Assembly: GCA_050185515.1 (NCBI GenBank)
Contig: JBFWZG010000100.1
Coordinates: 1 to 13,571 of the forward strand
DNA length: 13,571 nt
Source: JAQSWP01 sp050185515
GTDB lineage: Bacteria; Pseudomonadota; Alphaproteobacteria; Reyranellales; JAQSWP01
Reading direction: 5' to 3'
Shown here one piece after another: positions 5,350-12,474 of the stretch; the stretch's first letter is position 1, and each line of letters opens with the position of its first letter. Position numbers and translations under genes: made by a program. The notes beneath the pieces were generated by a model that ran no database searches, was not told the DNA's origin, and saw only the letters and a program-made list of their open reading frames with translations.

Positions 5350-6756
5350 TCAGTGCCCGCTGCCGCTCAGCGCCTTGACGATGTTCTCGCACATGACCTT
5401 GGCGTCGGCGAACAGCATCATGGTGTTGTCGCGGAAGAACAGCTCGTTCTCGACGCCGGCATAGCCCGCCGCCATGCCGCGCTTGATGAACAGCACGGTC
5501 TTGGCCTTGTCGACCTCGAGGATCGGCATGCCGTAGATCGGGCTTTGCGGATCGGTCTTGGCCGCGGGGTTGGTGACGTCGTTGGCGCCGATGACGAAGG
5601 CGACGTCGGTGGCGGCGAAATCGCGGTTGATCTCGTCGAGCTCGAACACCTCGTCGTAGGGCACGTTGGCCTCGGCCAGCAGCACGTTCATGTGGCCCGG
5701 CATGCGGCCGGCCACGGGGTGGATGGCGTACTTGACGGTGACGCCCTTGCCCTTGAGCAGATCGGCCATCTCGCGCAGCGCGTGCTGCGCCTGGGCGACG
5801 GCCATGCCGTAGCCCGGCACGATGATGACGGAGGACGCATTCTCCATCAGGAAGGCCGCATCCTCGGCCGAGCCCGCCTTGACCGGCCGCGTCTCCTTGG
5901 CGCCGGCGGCGGCGGCGCCCGAGGAATCGGTGCCGAAGCCGCCCAGGATGACGTTGAAGATCGAGCGGTTCATGCCCTTGCACATGATGTAGGACAGGAT
6001 TGCGCCCGAGGAGCCGACCAGCGCGCCGGTGACGATCAGTGCGGTGTTGCCCAGCGTGAAGCCGATGCCGGCCGCGGCCCAGCCGGAATAGGAATTCAAC
6101 ATCGACACCACGACCGGCATGTCGGCGCCGCCAATCGGCAGGATCAGCAGGAAGCCCAGCAGCAGGGCGATGGCCGTAAGCGCGTAGAAGGCCGTGTGGT
6201 CCTCGGTGATGGCGAAATAGACGATCAGCGCCACCAGCAGTATGCCGAGCAGCGCGTTGAGCAGGTGCTGGCCCTTGAAGATCAGCGGCGCACCCGAGAC
6301 CAGGCCCTGCAGTTTGGCGAAGGCGACCAGGGAGCCGGTGAAGGTAATGGCGCCGATGGCGGTGCCCAGCCCCATCTCGACGAGGTTCGAGACCGGAATG
6401 GCGCCGACGGCGCCCAGCCCGAACGAAGCCGGCGCCAGCAACGCGGCGGCGGCGACGAACACGGCGGCGAGGCCGACCAGCGAATGGAAGGCGGCGACCA
6501 GCTGCGGCAGCGCCGTCATCTGGATGCGCAGCGCGATGAAGGTGCCGATGGCGCCGCCGATCAGAATCCCCGGCAGGATCACCGAGAAATCCATCACGCC
6601 CGGCGTCAGGCAGGTGACGACGATGGCGATCACCATGCCGACGATGCCGTAGCGGTTGCCGCCGCGCGAAGTGTCGGGCGAGCTCAGGCCGCGCAGGGCC
6701 ATGATGAAGCAGATGGCCGCGATCAGGTAGCCGTAGGAGGCAAGTTCTTCGCTCAT
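5350..6756 (-). CDS. pntB: NAD(P) transhydrogenase subunit beta (membrane domain + NADP(H)-binding domain III)
   Basis: The protein has 468 residues, full length for PntB. It supplies most of the proton channel (domain II) and the NADP(H)-binding domain III of the inner-membrane transhydrogenase, which uses proton-motive force to reduce NADP+ with NADH. About nine hydrophobic segments occupy residues 8-270. Conserved polar residues are at the expected places: H91 in AAFHSLVGL and D212 in GGADMPVVVSMLNSYSG. Domain III (about 290-468) has the Rossmann motif PGYGMAVAQAQ (314-324), HPVAGRMPGHMNVLLAEA (346-363), IGANDVTNPAA (389-399) and KRGMAAGYAGVENELFF. The ATG at 6756 has an AGGAG upstream; a longer frame to 6876 would overlap pntAB. 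It is the last gene of the pntAA-pntAB-pntB operon, starting 13 nt after pntAB ends. Confidence 0.96.
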   Translation of the reverse strand: MSEELASYGYLIAAICFIMALRGLSSPDTSRGGNRYGIVGMVIAIVVTCLTPGVMDFSVILPGILIGGAIGTFIALRIQMTALPQLVAAFHSLVGLAAVFVAAAALLAPASFGLGAVGAIPVSNLVEMGLGTAIGAITFTGSLVAFAKLQGLVSGAPLIFKGQHLLNALLGILLVALIVYFAITEDHTAFYALTAIALLLGFLLILPIGGADMPVVVSMLNSYSGWAAAGIGFTLGNTALIVTGALVGSSGAILSYIMCKGMNRSIFNVILGGFGTDSSGAAAAGAKETRPVKAGSAEDAAFLMENASSVIIVPGYGMAVAQAQHALREMADLLKGKGVTVKYAIHPVAGRMPGHMNVLLAEANVPYDEVFELDEINRDFAATDVAFVIGANDVTNPAAKTDPQSPIYGMPILEVDKAKTVLFIKRGMAAGYAGVENELFFRDNTMMLFADAKVMCENIVKALSGSGH

Positions 6757-6769
6757 GGTCCCGGCGCTC

Positions 6770-7195
6770 CTACTTCTTCGCCTTGGCCGCGGGGGCCTTC
6801 TTCTTGAACATCGACAACATGCGGTGGGTGACGACGAAGCCGCCGAAGATATTGACCGAGGCCAGCACCACGGCAAGGAAGCCGAGGATCTTCGGCGCGC
6901 CCCAGCCGTCCAGCCCGGCGGCCAGCAGCGCGCCGACGATGATCACCGAGGACACCGCGTTGGTAACGGCCATCAGCGGCGAATGCAGCGCCGGGGTGAC
7001 ACGCCAGACGACGTAGTAGCCGACGAAGCAGGCCAGCGCGAAGATCGTCAGCAGCGAGATGAAGGAATGGCCGGACTCGGCGCCGGCGAGGACGGGCCGG
7101 ATCACCAGATCGAAATCGAAGCGGCCCGAGGCGACGACGTCAGCTGTGGCCTCGGTGACGGTCTGGGCGGCGGAAACGGTGGTCGGTTCGCTCAT
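6770..7195 (-). CDS. pntAB: NAD(P) transhydrogenase subunit alpha 2 (membrane part)
   Basis: The protein has 141 residues, the size of the separate membrane alpha subunit in three-subunit transhydrogenases such as that of R. rubrum; in E. coli this part is fused to the C-terminus of PntA. After a ~40-residue hydrophilic start there are hydrophobic segments at about 44-64 (HSFISLLTIFALACFVGYYV), 71-94 and 101-122 (PKILGFLAVVLASVNIFGGF), ending in VTHRMLSMFKKK and a Lys/Ala tail. The motif VTPALHSPLMAVTNAVSS is the family hallmark. Its GGAGGG ribosome-binding site directly follows the pntAA stop (TGAGGAGGG), giving tight coupling. The N-terminal ~30 residues are longer and more Thr/Ala-rich than the core needs. 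Confidence 0.94.
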   Translation of the reverse strand: MSEPTTVSAAQTVTEATADVVASGRFDFDLVIRPVLAGAESGHSFISLLTIFALACFVGYYVVWRVTPALHSPLMAVTNAVSSVIIVGALLAAGLDGWGAPKILGFLAVVLASVNIFGGFVVTHRMLSMFKKKAPAAKAKK

Positions 7196-7206
7196 CGCTG
7201 CCCTCC

Positions 7207-8370
7207 TCAGGCGCCGGCAGGCTGCTGCGGCGCCAGCTGCGGGTGCACGACGCGCCCGCCCTGGGTCACCAGCGTACCCTTGATGACTTCGTCTTCCATG
7301 TCGATCTTCAGCGCCCTGGTCTCCTTGTCGACCATCGGCGTGATGAAATTCAGCAGGTTGCGCGAAAACAGCGCGCTGGCGTCGGTGGCGATCGAGGCCG
7401 GCAGATTGGCCGGGCCGATGATCTTGACGCCGTATTTCTCGACGGTCTTGCCGAACTCGGAGAGCGGGCAGTTGCCGCCCTGCTCGACCGCCATGTCGAG
7501 AATGACCGAGCCGGGCTTCATCGTCTTGACCATGTCCTCGCTGACCAGCACCGGCGCCTTGCGGCCGGGGATCAGGGCGGTGGTGATGACGATGTCCTGC
7601 TTCTCGATGGTCTCGGCGATCAGCGCCGCCTGCTTGGCCTGGTATTCCTTGCTCATTTCCTTCGCGTAGCCGCCAGCGGTCTCGGCCGCCTTGAATTCCT
7701 CGTCCTCGACGGCAATGAACTTGCCCCCGAGCGACTGCACCTGTTCCTTGGTCGCCGGCCGCACGTCGGTCGCCGACACGATGGCGCCCAGCCGCTTGGC
7801 GGTGGCGATGGCCTGCAGCCCGGCGACGCCAACGCCCATGATCAGCACGCGCGCGGGCGGCACGGTGCCGGCCGGAGTCATCATCATCGGAAAGGCGCGG
7901 GTGAATGCGCCGGCGGCGTCGATCACCGCCTTGTAGCCGGCGAGGTTCGACTGCGAGGAGAGAATATCCATCGACTGGGCGCGCGTGATGCGCGGCAGCA
8001 GCTCCATGGCGAAGGCGGTCACGTTTGCCCTTGCGAGAGCGTCGACCAGATCGCGGTTCTGCAGCGCGCCAAGTCCGCACACCAGAGCCGCACCCGATTT
8101 CAGCAGCGCCACCTCGTCGAACCCTTCTGCCGCGGTCAACGGGCGCTGCACCTTGAACACCAGATCGGCCGCGCCGAGTGCGGCGGCGGCATCGGCGGCT
8201 ATGGTCGCACCGGCCTGCGCGTAAGCGTCGTCGGTGTAGGACGCGGCGAGGCCGGCCCCCGATTCGACGGTCACCTGGAAACCCAGCGCCGAGAGTTTCT
8301 TGACGGTTTCGGGAGAGGCGGCGACCCGCGTTTCGTGCGCGCGTCGCTCCTTGGCGATAGCCAGTTTCAT
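7207..8370 (-). CDS. pntAA: NAD(P) transhydrogenase subunit alpha 1 (soluble NAD(H)-binding domain I)
   Basis: The protein has 387 residues and no membrane segments, matching the detached domain I of the R. rubrum type. It starts MKLAIAKERRAHETRVAASP, a typical AlaDH/PNT N-terminus. Residues known to matter in R. rubrum domain I are at the same numbers here: R127, Q132 and D135 in ELLPRITRAQSMD, and Y235 in the mobile loop GGYAKEMS. The NAD-binding Rossmann motif is LIMGVGVAGLQAIATAKRLG (177-196), with D202 for the adenosine ribose. The C-terminus carries the conserved NLLNFITPMVD. It passes hydride from NADH to NADP+ bound by PntB. A GAGGGAAA ribosome-binding site precedes the ATG at 8370, and a fair promoter lies about 40 nt further up. 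It is the first gene of the pnt operon. Confidence 0.96.
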   Translation of the reverse strand: MKLAIAKERRAHETRVAASPETVKKLSALGFQVTVESGAGLAASYTDDAYAQAGATIAADAAAALGAADLVFKVQRPLTAAEGFDEVALLKSGAALVCGLGALQNRDLVDALARANVTAFAMELLPRITRAQSMDILSSQSNLAGYKAVIDAAGAFTRAFPMMMTPAGTVPPARVLIMGVGVAGLQAIATAKRLGAIVSATDVRPATKEQVQSLGGKFIAVEDEEFKAAETAGGYAKEMSKEYQAKQAALIAETIEKQDIVITTALIPGRKAPVLVSEDMVKTMKPGSVILDMAVEQGGNCPLSEFGKTVEKYGVKIIGPANLPASIATDASALFSRNLLNFITPMVDKETRALKIDMEDEVIKGTLVTQGGRVVHPQLAPQQPAGA

Positions 8371-8413
8371 CGACGATTTCCCTCGGTCTGGGGCGGGCTG
8401 GCGAAGCGGCGGA

Positions 8414-8442
8414 ACCATGCCTCTTCCGGCCCGGTTTGCCAA
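8414..8442 (-). promoter_or_regulatory. Candidate promoter of the pnt operon
   Basis: Read on the minus strand, TTGGCA (8442-8437) and CATGGT (8419-8414) are 17 nt apart. Transcription would begin near 8407, giving a leader of about 37 nt to the pntAA ATG at 8370. The -35 box is good (5 of 6 to TTGACA), and the -10 box is moderate. Confidence 0.42.
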
Positions 8443-8497
8443 GTCTCGATTGCAGTGCAGCATGGCGGTACAACGTCGCGACATGAAGAGCATGCGC

Positions 8498-8526
8498 TTG
8501 ATCAGGCGCGTCCGCTCGCGAACACT
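8498..8526 (+). promoter_or_regulatory. Weak candidate promoter for the small ORF/DUF2332 unit
   Basis: TTGATC (8498-8503) and AACACT (8521-8526) have a 17-nt spacer. The palindrome at 8537-8548 would fall on or just after the start site, a position typical of a repressor site. The -10 match is poor, so this is only a suggestion. Confidence 0.22.
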
Positions 8527-8536
8527 GCCGCCGGAC

Positions 8537-8548
8537 AACTGGCCAGTT
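8537..8548. repeat. Perfect 12-nt palindrome AACTGGCCAGTT
   Basis: The sequence is fully self-complementary with no spacer and lies between the divergent pntAA and DUF2332 units. It could be a dimeric regulator site. It could also be chance, since the core TGGCCA is simple and GC-rich. Confidence 0.35.
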
Positions 8549-8562
8549 CGCTGGGGGGAAAC

Positions 8563-8670
8563 ATGGGCGCTTGGAACGAATTCGTCAGGGCGGTGCCGCG
8601 ACGGCGCGACGGTTCGGGGCTGCTGGGGACGGCCGGCGACGGCCGCTGCGGCCCGGACGCCTGGCTTTAG
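8563..8670 (+). CDS. Candidate small ORF (35 aa) ahead of the DUF2332 gene
   Basis: The ATG at 8563 follows a G-rich Shine-Dalgarno-like run (GGGGGGAA, ending 2 nt before it, with purines in register), and the frame ends with TAG 16 nt before the DUF2332 ATG. The peptide begins MGAWNEFVRAVPRRRDGSG and has no recognised domain, signal or membrane segment; it is basic in the middle. By hand count, G/C at codon positions 1, 2 and 3 is about 74%, 66% and 86%, the order expected of real coding sequence in a high-GC genome. The DUF2332 start has no Shine-Dalgarno of its own, so this ORF could couple its translation. The evidence is indirect and no homologue is known to me. Chance is a real alternative at this GC content. 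Confidence 0.35.
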   Translation: MGAWNEFVRAVPRRRDGSGLLGTAGDGRCGPDAWL

Positions 8671-8686
8671 CCCGTCTTCGCCTCCC

Positions 8687-9739
8687 ATGCCCCATTCCGT
8701 TACAGAGCTTGCGCGGGTCTTCGCCCGGCAGGGTCGTGGCTGCACGGATCTCGGCTCGCCGCTGTGGGGCCGCATGCTCCAGGACGCGGCCGGCGATATC
8801 GAGGCCGGCGGGCCGCTGCTGGGCCTGCTGCGGGATTGGGAAGGCGATATCGAGCTCGGCGCACCGGCACTGCGGGTAGCCGGCGGGCTGCACTATCTCG
8901 CTCTCAGCGGGCAGGCGCCGGACCTGGCGGCGCTGCTGCCCTCCTGCGGTGGCCGCACCGACGAGGCGCTTGTATGGCCGGCGGCGCGCAAGGTCGTGGA
9001 TGTCCACAGGGCGGCGCTGCGGGCCTTCCTCGCCGGCCCGCCGCAGACCAACGAGGTCGGCCGCTCCTGCGCCCTGATGCCAGGGATGCTGGAGATTTCC
9101 CGTCTGACCAGCCTGCCCCTGCGGCCGCGCGAAATCGGCTCGAGCGCCGGGCTGAACCAGTTCTGGGACCGCTACGCCTATCGCCTGGGTTCCCATGGCT
9201 GGAACGAGGGCAACAGCGCGCTCACGCTCGAGTGCCGTTGGAAGGGCGGCCCGCCACCGCTGGCCCAGCGCCCCGTCGTCGCCTCGCGCGCCGGCTGCGA
9301 CATCAATCCGCTCGATCTGCGACAGGAGGAGATCCGCCTGCGCCTGCAGGCTTATGTCTGGCCCGATCAGGAGCGCCGCATGGCCAGCATGCGGGCGGCA
9401 ATGGCGATCGCGCTGGAGAACGACGTGCGAATCGAGAACATGCCCGCCTCCGGCTTCGTCAAGCGCGAACTCGAGGCGCGGCCGTCCGGCGAATGCATCG
9501 TCATCTACCATTCGATCGTGCGGCAGTATTTTCCGGACGATGAAGGTCGCGCCTTCGACGGCGCCATCGTCGCCGCCGGCCAGCAGGCGAGCAAAGACCG
9601 TCCTGTCGCGTGGCTGCGGCTGGAACAGGATGCGCCGGCACAGCCCTTCGAGCTGCGCCTGACGCTATGGCCCGATGGCGCAACGCGGGTTCTGGCGATA
9701 GCACATCCGCACGGCGCATCGGTGAAGTGGCTCGCCTGA
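8687..9739 (+). CDS. DUF2332 family protein
   Basis: The protein has 350 residues, a normal DUF2332 length. The conserved blocks are: N-terminal ELARVFARQGRG...SPLWGRML, WPAARKVVDVHRAALRAFL (97-115), TNEVGRSCALMPGM (121-134), REIGSSAGLNQFWDRYAY (148-165), AGCDINPLDL (202-211), QAYVWPDQ (221-228), and ECIVIYHSIVRQYF (269-282). The EIGSSAGLN loop, acidic DINPLD and YHS blocks are laid out much like a class I methyltransferase-type nucleotide fold; that is my inference, and the family has no established function. The start at 8687 (MPHSVTEL) fits the family but has no Shine-Dalgarno (CTTCGCCTCCC precedes it), hinting at coupling to the small ORF ending at 8670 or a leaderless message. No signal peptide is visible, so it is probably cytoplasmic. 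Confidence 0.87.
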   Translation: MPHSVTELARVFARQGRGCTDLGSPLWGRMLQDAAGDIEAGGPLLGLLRDWEGDIELGAPALRVAGGLHYLALSGQAPDLAALLPSCGGRTDEALVWPAARKVVDVHRAALRAFLAGPPQTNEVGRSCALMPGMLEISRLTSLPLRPREIGSSAGLNQFWDRYAYRLGSHGWNEGNSALTLECRWKGGPPPLAQRPVVASRAGCDINPLDLRQEEIRLRLQAYVWPDQERRMASMRAAMAIALENDVRIENMPASGFVKRELEARPSGECIVIYHSIVRQYFPDDEGRAFDGAIVAAGQQASKDRPVAWLRLEQDAPAQPFELRLTLWPDGATRVLAIAHPHGASVKWLA

Positions 9740-9750
9740 AGCGGGTATCG

Positions 9751-9780
9751 TTGCGCGCCACGCGCCCGATCCTGTAGCTT
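9751..9780 (+). promoter_or_regulatory. Candidate promoter of the aldolase gene
   Basis: TTGCGC (9751-9756) and TAGCTT (9775-9780) are separated by 18 nt, within the 74-nt gap after DUF2332. The start codon is 33 nt further on, after a GAGGGGG ribosome-binding site at 9804-9810. It is similar in style to the element at 1006-1034. Confidence 0.42.
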
Positions 9781-9813
9781 GCGCTCGTCGAGAAAAGGCG
9801 AGCGAGGGGGACG

Positions 9814-10572
9814 ATGCAATCCGGTGCGGCATTGAAGGCCAAACTCAGGGCGGGGACGCCCTGCATCGGCGCCTGGATTCTCACCGCCTCGGCCGACGCC
9901 GTCGAGATACTCGGTTTCTCGGGCCTCGACTTCGTCATCATCGACCACGAGCACGGGTTGGGCAGCATCGAGACCGCCTCGAACCAGTTGCGGGCGCTGA
10001 AAGGCAGCGACTGCGCCGGCCTGCTTCGCGTGCCGAGCAATGATCGCATTTACATCAAGCGCGCGCTCGATGCCGGGGTCGGCGGCATCATGGTTCCTAA
10101 TGTCGGCACGGCGACGGAAGCCGAGGAAGCGGTTGCGGCCTGCCGCTACCCGCCTCGGGGCGTACGCGGCGCCTTCGGCGGCATGCGGGCGATGGATTTC
10201 GGTTTCGACCCCGCCTATTACGGCCGCATCGAGGACGAGTTGGTGATCGCCGCGCAGATCGAGAGTTCGGCGGCGATCGACAACATCGCCGCCATCGGCG
10301 CCGTCGAAGGCATCGACGTGCTCTTCATCGGTCCGCGCGATCTGTCCGCCACTCTCGGCAAGCTCAACAGGTTCGACGATCCATCCGTCATGGCCGAGAT
10401 CGCGCGCGCCGAGACGGCGATCAAGTCAAGCGGTCGCGCACTCGGCAGCACGGCGCTGAACGGCAAGGCGGCGAAGGAAATGGCCGGGCGCGGCTACCGC
10501 TTCATCGTCGCCGGCAGCGACGCGGTGCTGCTGGGCAATGGCGTGCGGGCCATGCTCGCCGATGCGCGGTAG
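9814..10572 (+). CDS. HpcH/HpaI aldolase/citrate lyase family protein
   Basis: The protein has 252 residues, close to E. coli HpaI (class II pyruvate aldolase, retro-aldol cleavage of 4-hydroxy-2-oxo acids with a divalent metal). The layout matches: FSGLDFVIIDHEHG (35-48) with H47 at the catalytic histidine position, LLRVPSND with R72 matching the pyruvate-binding arginine, ALDAGVGGIMVPNVGTATEA (84-103), CRYPPRGVRGAF, AAQIESSAAIDN with metal ligand E150, and EGIDVLFIGPRDLSATLG with metal ligand D176. The substrate cannot be read from sequence: relatives act on HHED, 2-keto-3-deoxy-rhamnonate or other keto-deoxy acids. It has its own promoter and strong SD, and no pathway genes stand beside it apart from a convergent anion-type permease. 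It converges on that permease with 15 nt between stops. Confidence 0.9.
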   Translation: MQSGAALKAKLRAGTPCIGAWILTASADAVEILGFSGLDFVIIDHEHGLGSIETASNQLRALKGSDCAGLLRVPSNDRIYIKRALDAGVGGIMVPNVGTATEAEEAVAACRYPPRGVRGAFGGMRAMDFGFDPAYYGRIEDELVIAAQIESSAAIDNIAAIGAVEGIDVLFIGPRDLSATLGKLNRFDDPSVMAEIARAETAIKSSGRALGSTALNGKAAKEMAGRGYRFIVAGSDAVLLGNGVRAMLADAR

Positions 10573-10587
10573 AGGCCGTTCCTCCGG

Positions 10588-12441
10588 TCAGGGCGGCAAC
10601 AGCAGCGGCGCCAGAAATACGGTGACGACCATGGAAAGCGCCGCCAGCGGCACCCCGACGCGGACGAAATCCGCGAACCGGTAGTTGCCGGGTCCCACAA
10701 CCAGCGCATTTACCGGCGAGGCCACCGGAGTCATGAAGGCTGCGGAGGCCGCCAGCGCCACCACCATGGCGAATGGATACGGCGAGACGCCGAGATCGCG
10801 CGCGGCGGCGATCGCCACCGGCGCCATGAGAATAGCCGTCGCGGTGTTGGATATGAAAAGGCTCAGCATCGCCGTCACAATGAAAAGAGCCGCCAGCATC
10901 GCATGGATACCGGCGTCGCCGAGCGTCGCGATCAGCGCCGACGCCGCCAGTTCGATGCCTCCGGTTTTCTGCAAAGCCACCGCGAAAGGCATCATGCCGA
11001 CGATCAGGATCAAGGTGTGCCACTGGATCGAACGATAGGCGCTGCCGGCGTCGATGCAGCGCAAGAGTCCCAGCAGCAGGCATCCAGCCAGCGCGGCCAC
11101 CACATTCGGCACTATGCCGGAAACCATCAGCGCCACCACGAGCGCGAGCGTTGCCAGAGCATGTGGCGCTCGCGACGCCACTGGCGCGACATCGTCGATC
11201 TCGGCCGGCAGGTTGAGAACGAACAAATCCTTCCTGTCCTGCAGCCGTCGGATCGCCCGCCATGGGCCCATCAGGAGCAGCGTGTCGCCAAGCCGCAGCT
11301 TTTCGTCCAGAACGTTTCCCCGCCCCGGTTCGCTGCCACGCCGCAATCCGAGAACGTTCAGATCGAACTCGGAACGGAAGCGGGATTCCACGACCGTCTT
11401 GTCGATGAGCCGGGAACCAGGAGTCACCATCACTTCGACCATCCCAATATCCTGGCGCCGGTCGACAAAATAATCACCGGCAAGCGGCAATGGCTCGAGG
11501 TCGAAACGGCTGCACGCCTCGTCAATGTCGACGGTTGGGGACGACAAGTCGAGAAAAAGAATATCGCCTGCCCGCAGGTTTGTGGTTGGCGTCGGCAGTA
11601 TCATTCGGGAAGACAGCCTTCCCGGCCTCTCCACCGCGACGATGTTGACCCCGGCGGAGCCGCGCAGGTCCAGCTCGTTCAGAGTTCGACCGGCGAGCGA
11701 CGAGCGCGACGATACGCGCAGCCGGTGTTCGCGCCCGGTCAGCCCGTAATCCTCGATCCATTGCGCAAGTCGCGGTCGTGCCTGACCGGCGGAACCGGTC
11801 GAACGGGCGGAGGACAGGAACCGGCGCGCCACGAGCATGTAGAGAACAGCCAAGGCCAGCAACGGCAGCCCGAACGGCGTGAAGGTGAAAAAGTCGAAGC
11901 CTTCCAAGCCGTTTCGCACCAGTTCCCCGTGCACCACGAGATTTGGCGCGGTCGCCACCAGGGTCATCATGCCGCTGATCAGGGCGGCGACGGAAAGCGG
12001 CATCATCAGTCTGCCGGGCGAAATGCCCGTCGTGCGCACGATGCGCAGCACGACGGGGATGAACAGGGCCACCACCGCGGTCGAACTCATGAAGGAACCC
12101 ACCCCGGCGACGATCACCATCAGGCGCGGAATCAGGCCCGCCTCGCTATGTCCGGCCCGCTTCAGCAGCCAGTCGCCCAGCCGTTGCGCGACGCCGGTGC
12201 GAACGAGACTCTCGCCAACGACGAACAGCGCGGCGATCAGCACGATGTTGGGATCGGCCAGACCGGCCAGCGCTTCCTGCACCGAAATGACGCCGGTCAG
12301 CGGCAGTGCCGTCATCATGATCAGCGCCACGACATCCATGCGCGGCCGGTTGCGGATGAACATTAATATGGCCGCCAGCAGTAAACCGACCACAATGAGA
12401 AGATCGTAGTTCAAGTAATTTGGCCCGCTCGCCGGATGCAT
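10588..12441 (-). CDS. SLC13/DASS-type permease with two cytoplasmic TrkA-C (RCK-C) domains
   Basis: The protein has 617 residues in an inner-membrane transporter fold. The N-terminal half (11-205) has six or so membrane segments with the first hairpin motif GSFMSSTAVVALFIPVVLRI (115-134) and LVATAPNLVVHGELV. Two TrkA-C domains follow: about 240-300 (SSLAGRTLNELDLRGSAGVN, AGDILFLDL) and about 333-400 (GSRLIDKTVVESRFRSEFDL, LRLGDTLLLMGP). The C-terminal half (about 425-617) repeats the fold with SLFISNTATAILMAPVAIAA (527-546), carrying the SNT ion-binding motif, and TPVASPVNALVVGPG. The family moves di/tricarboxylates or sulfate with Na+; the TrkA-C-containing branch is often annotated as sulfate or generic anion transport, and the substrate is unknown. 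It starts at 12441, 33 nt after the ABC1 kinase stop, with AGGAT as RBS, so it is probably co-transcribed with that gene. Confidence 0.92.
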   Translation of the reverse strand: MHPASGPNYLNYDLLIVVGLLLAAILMFIRNRPRMDVVALIMMTALPLTGVISVQEALAGLADPNIVLIAALFVVGESLVRTGVAQRLGDWLLKRAGHSEAGLIPRLMVIVAGVGSFMSSTAVVALFIPVVLRIVRTTGISPGRLMMPLSVAALISGMMTLVATAPNLVVHGELVRNGLEGFDFFTFTPFGLPLLALAVLYMLVARRFLSSARSTGSAGQARPRLAQWIEDYGLTGREHRLRVSSRSSLAGRTLNELDLRGSAGVNIVAVERPGRLSSRMILPTPTTNLRAGDILFLDLSSPTVDIDEACSRFDLEPLPLAGDYFVDRRQDIGMVEVMVTPGSRLIDKTVVESRFRSEFDLNVLGLRRGSEPGRGNVLDEKLRLGDTLLLMGPWRAIRRLQDRKDLFVLNLPAEIDDVAPVASRAPHALATLALVVALMVSGIVPNVVAALAGCLLLGLLRCIDAGSAYRSIQWHTLILIVGMMPFAVALQKTGGIELAASALIATLGDAGIHAMLAALFIVTAMLSLFISNTATAILMAPVAIAAARDLGVSPYPFAMVVALAASAAFMTPVASPVNALVVGPGNYRFADFVRVGVPLAALSMVVTVFLAPLLLPP

Positions 12442-12474
12442 CGGAATCGCATCCTAGCAGCCAGGGCACGAAAT

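Larger units (their letters stand above)
8371..8686. other. 316-nt divergent intergenic region between pntAA and DUF2332
   Basis: This region is flanked by the pntAA start on the minus strand and the DUF2332 start on the plus strand. The left third carries the pntAA leader and a candidate promoter (8414-8442, minus). The middle has a 12-nt palindrome (8537-8548) and a weak plus-strand promoter (8498-8526). The right third holds a candidate 35-codon ORF (8563-8670). Frames stay open through most of it on both strands, which is expected at this GC content. No tRNA, repeat array or terminator was seen. Confidence 0.6.

Noticed and set aside
5353..6807. 484-codon open frame on the plus strand opposite pntB
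   Set aside because: It is the antisense shadow of pntB; the composition (His/Gly/Asp/Ala-rich, no motifs) is not protein-like, and pntB fits its family from end to end.
7243..8562. Long plus-strand open frame opposite pntAA, in the same frame as the small ORF
   Set aside because: It is antisense to pntAA with composition typical of a shadow frame. Only the part after the ATG at 8563, outside pntAA, has its own initiation signal and coding-like bias.
8300..8686. Longer DUF2332 reading frame starting inside pntAA
   Set aside because: It would overlap the 5' end of pntAA in antisense and adds ~129 residues, low-complexity and Arg-rich in part, that are not part of the family; homology begins at MPHSVTEL.
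10903..12366. 487-codon open frame on the plus strand opposite the permease
   Set aside because: It is antisense to a well-conserved membrane protein; the translation is Gln/Arg/His-rich and without a recognisable domain.
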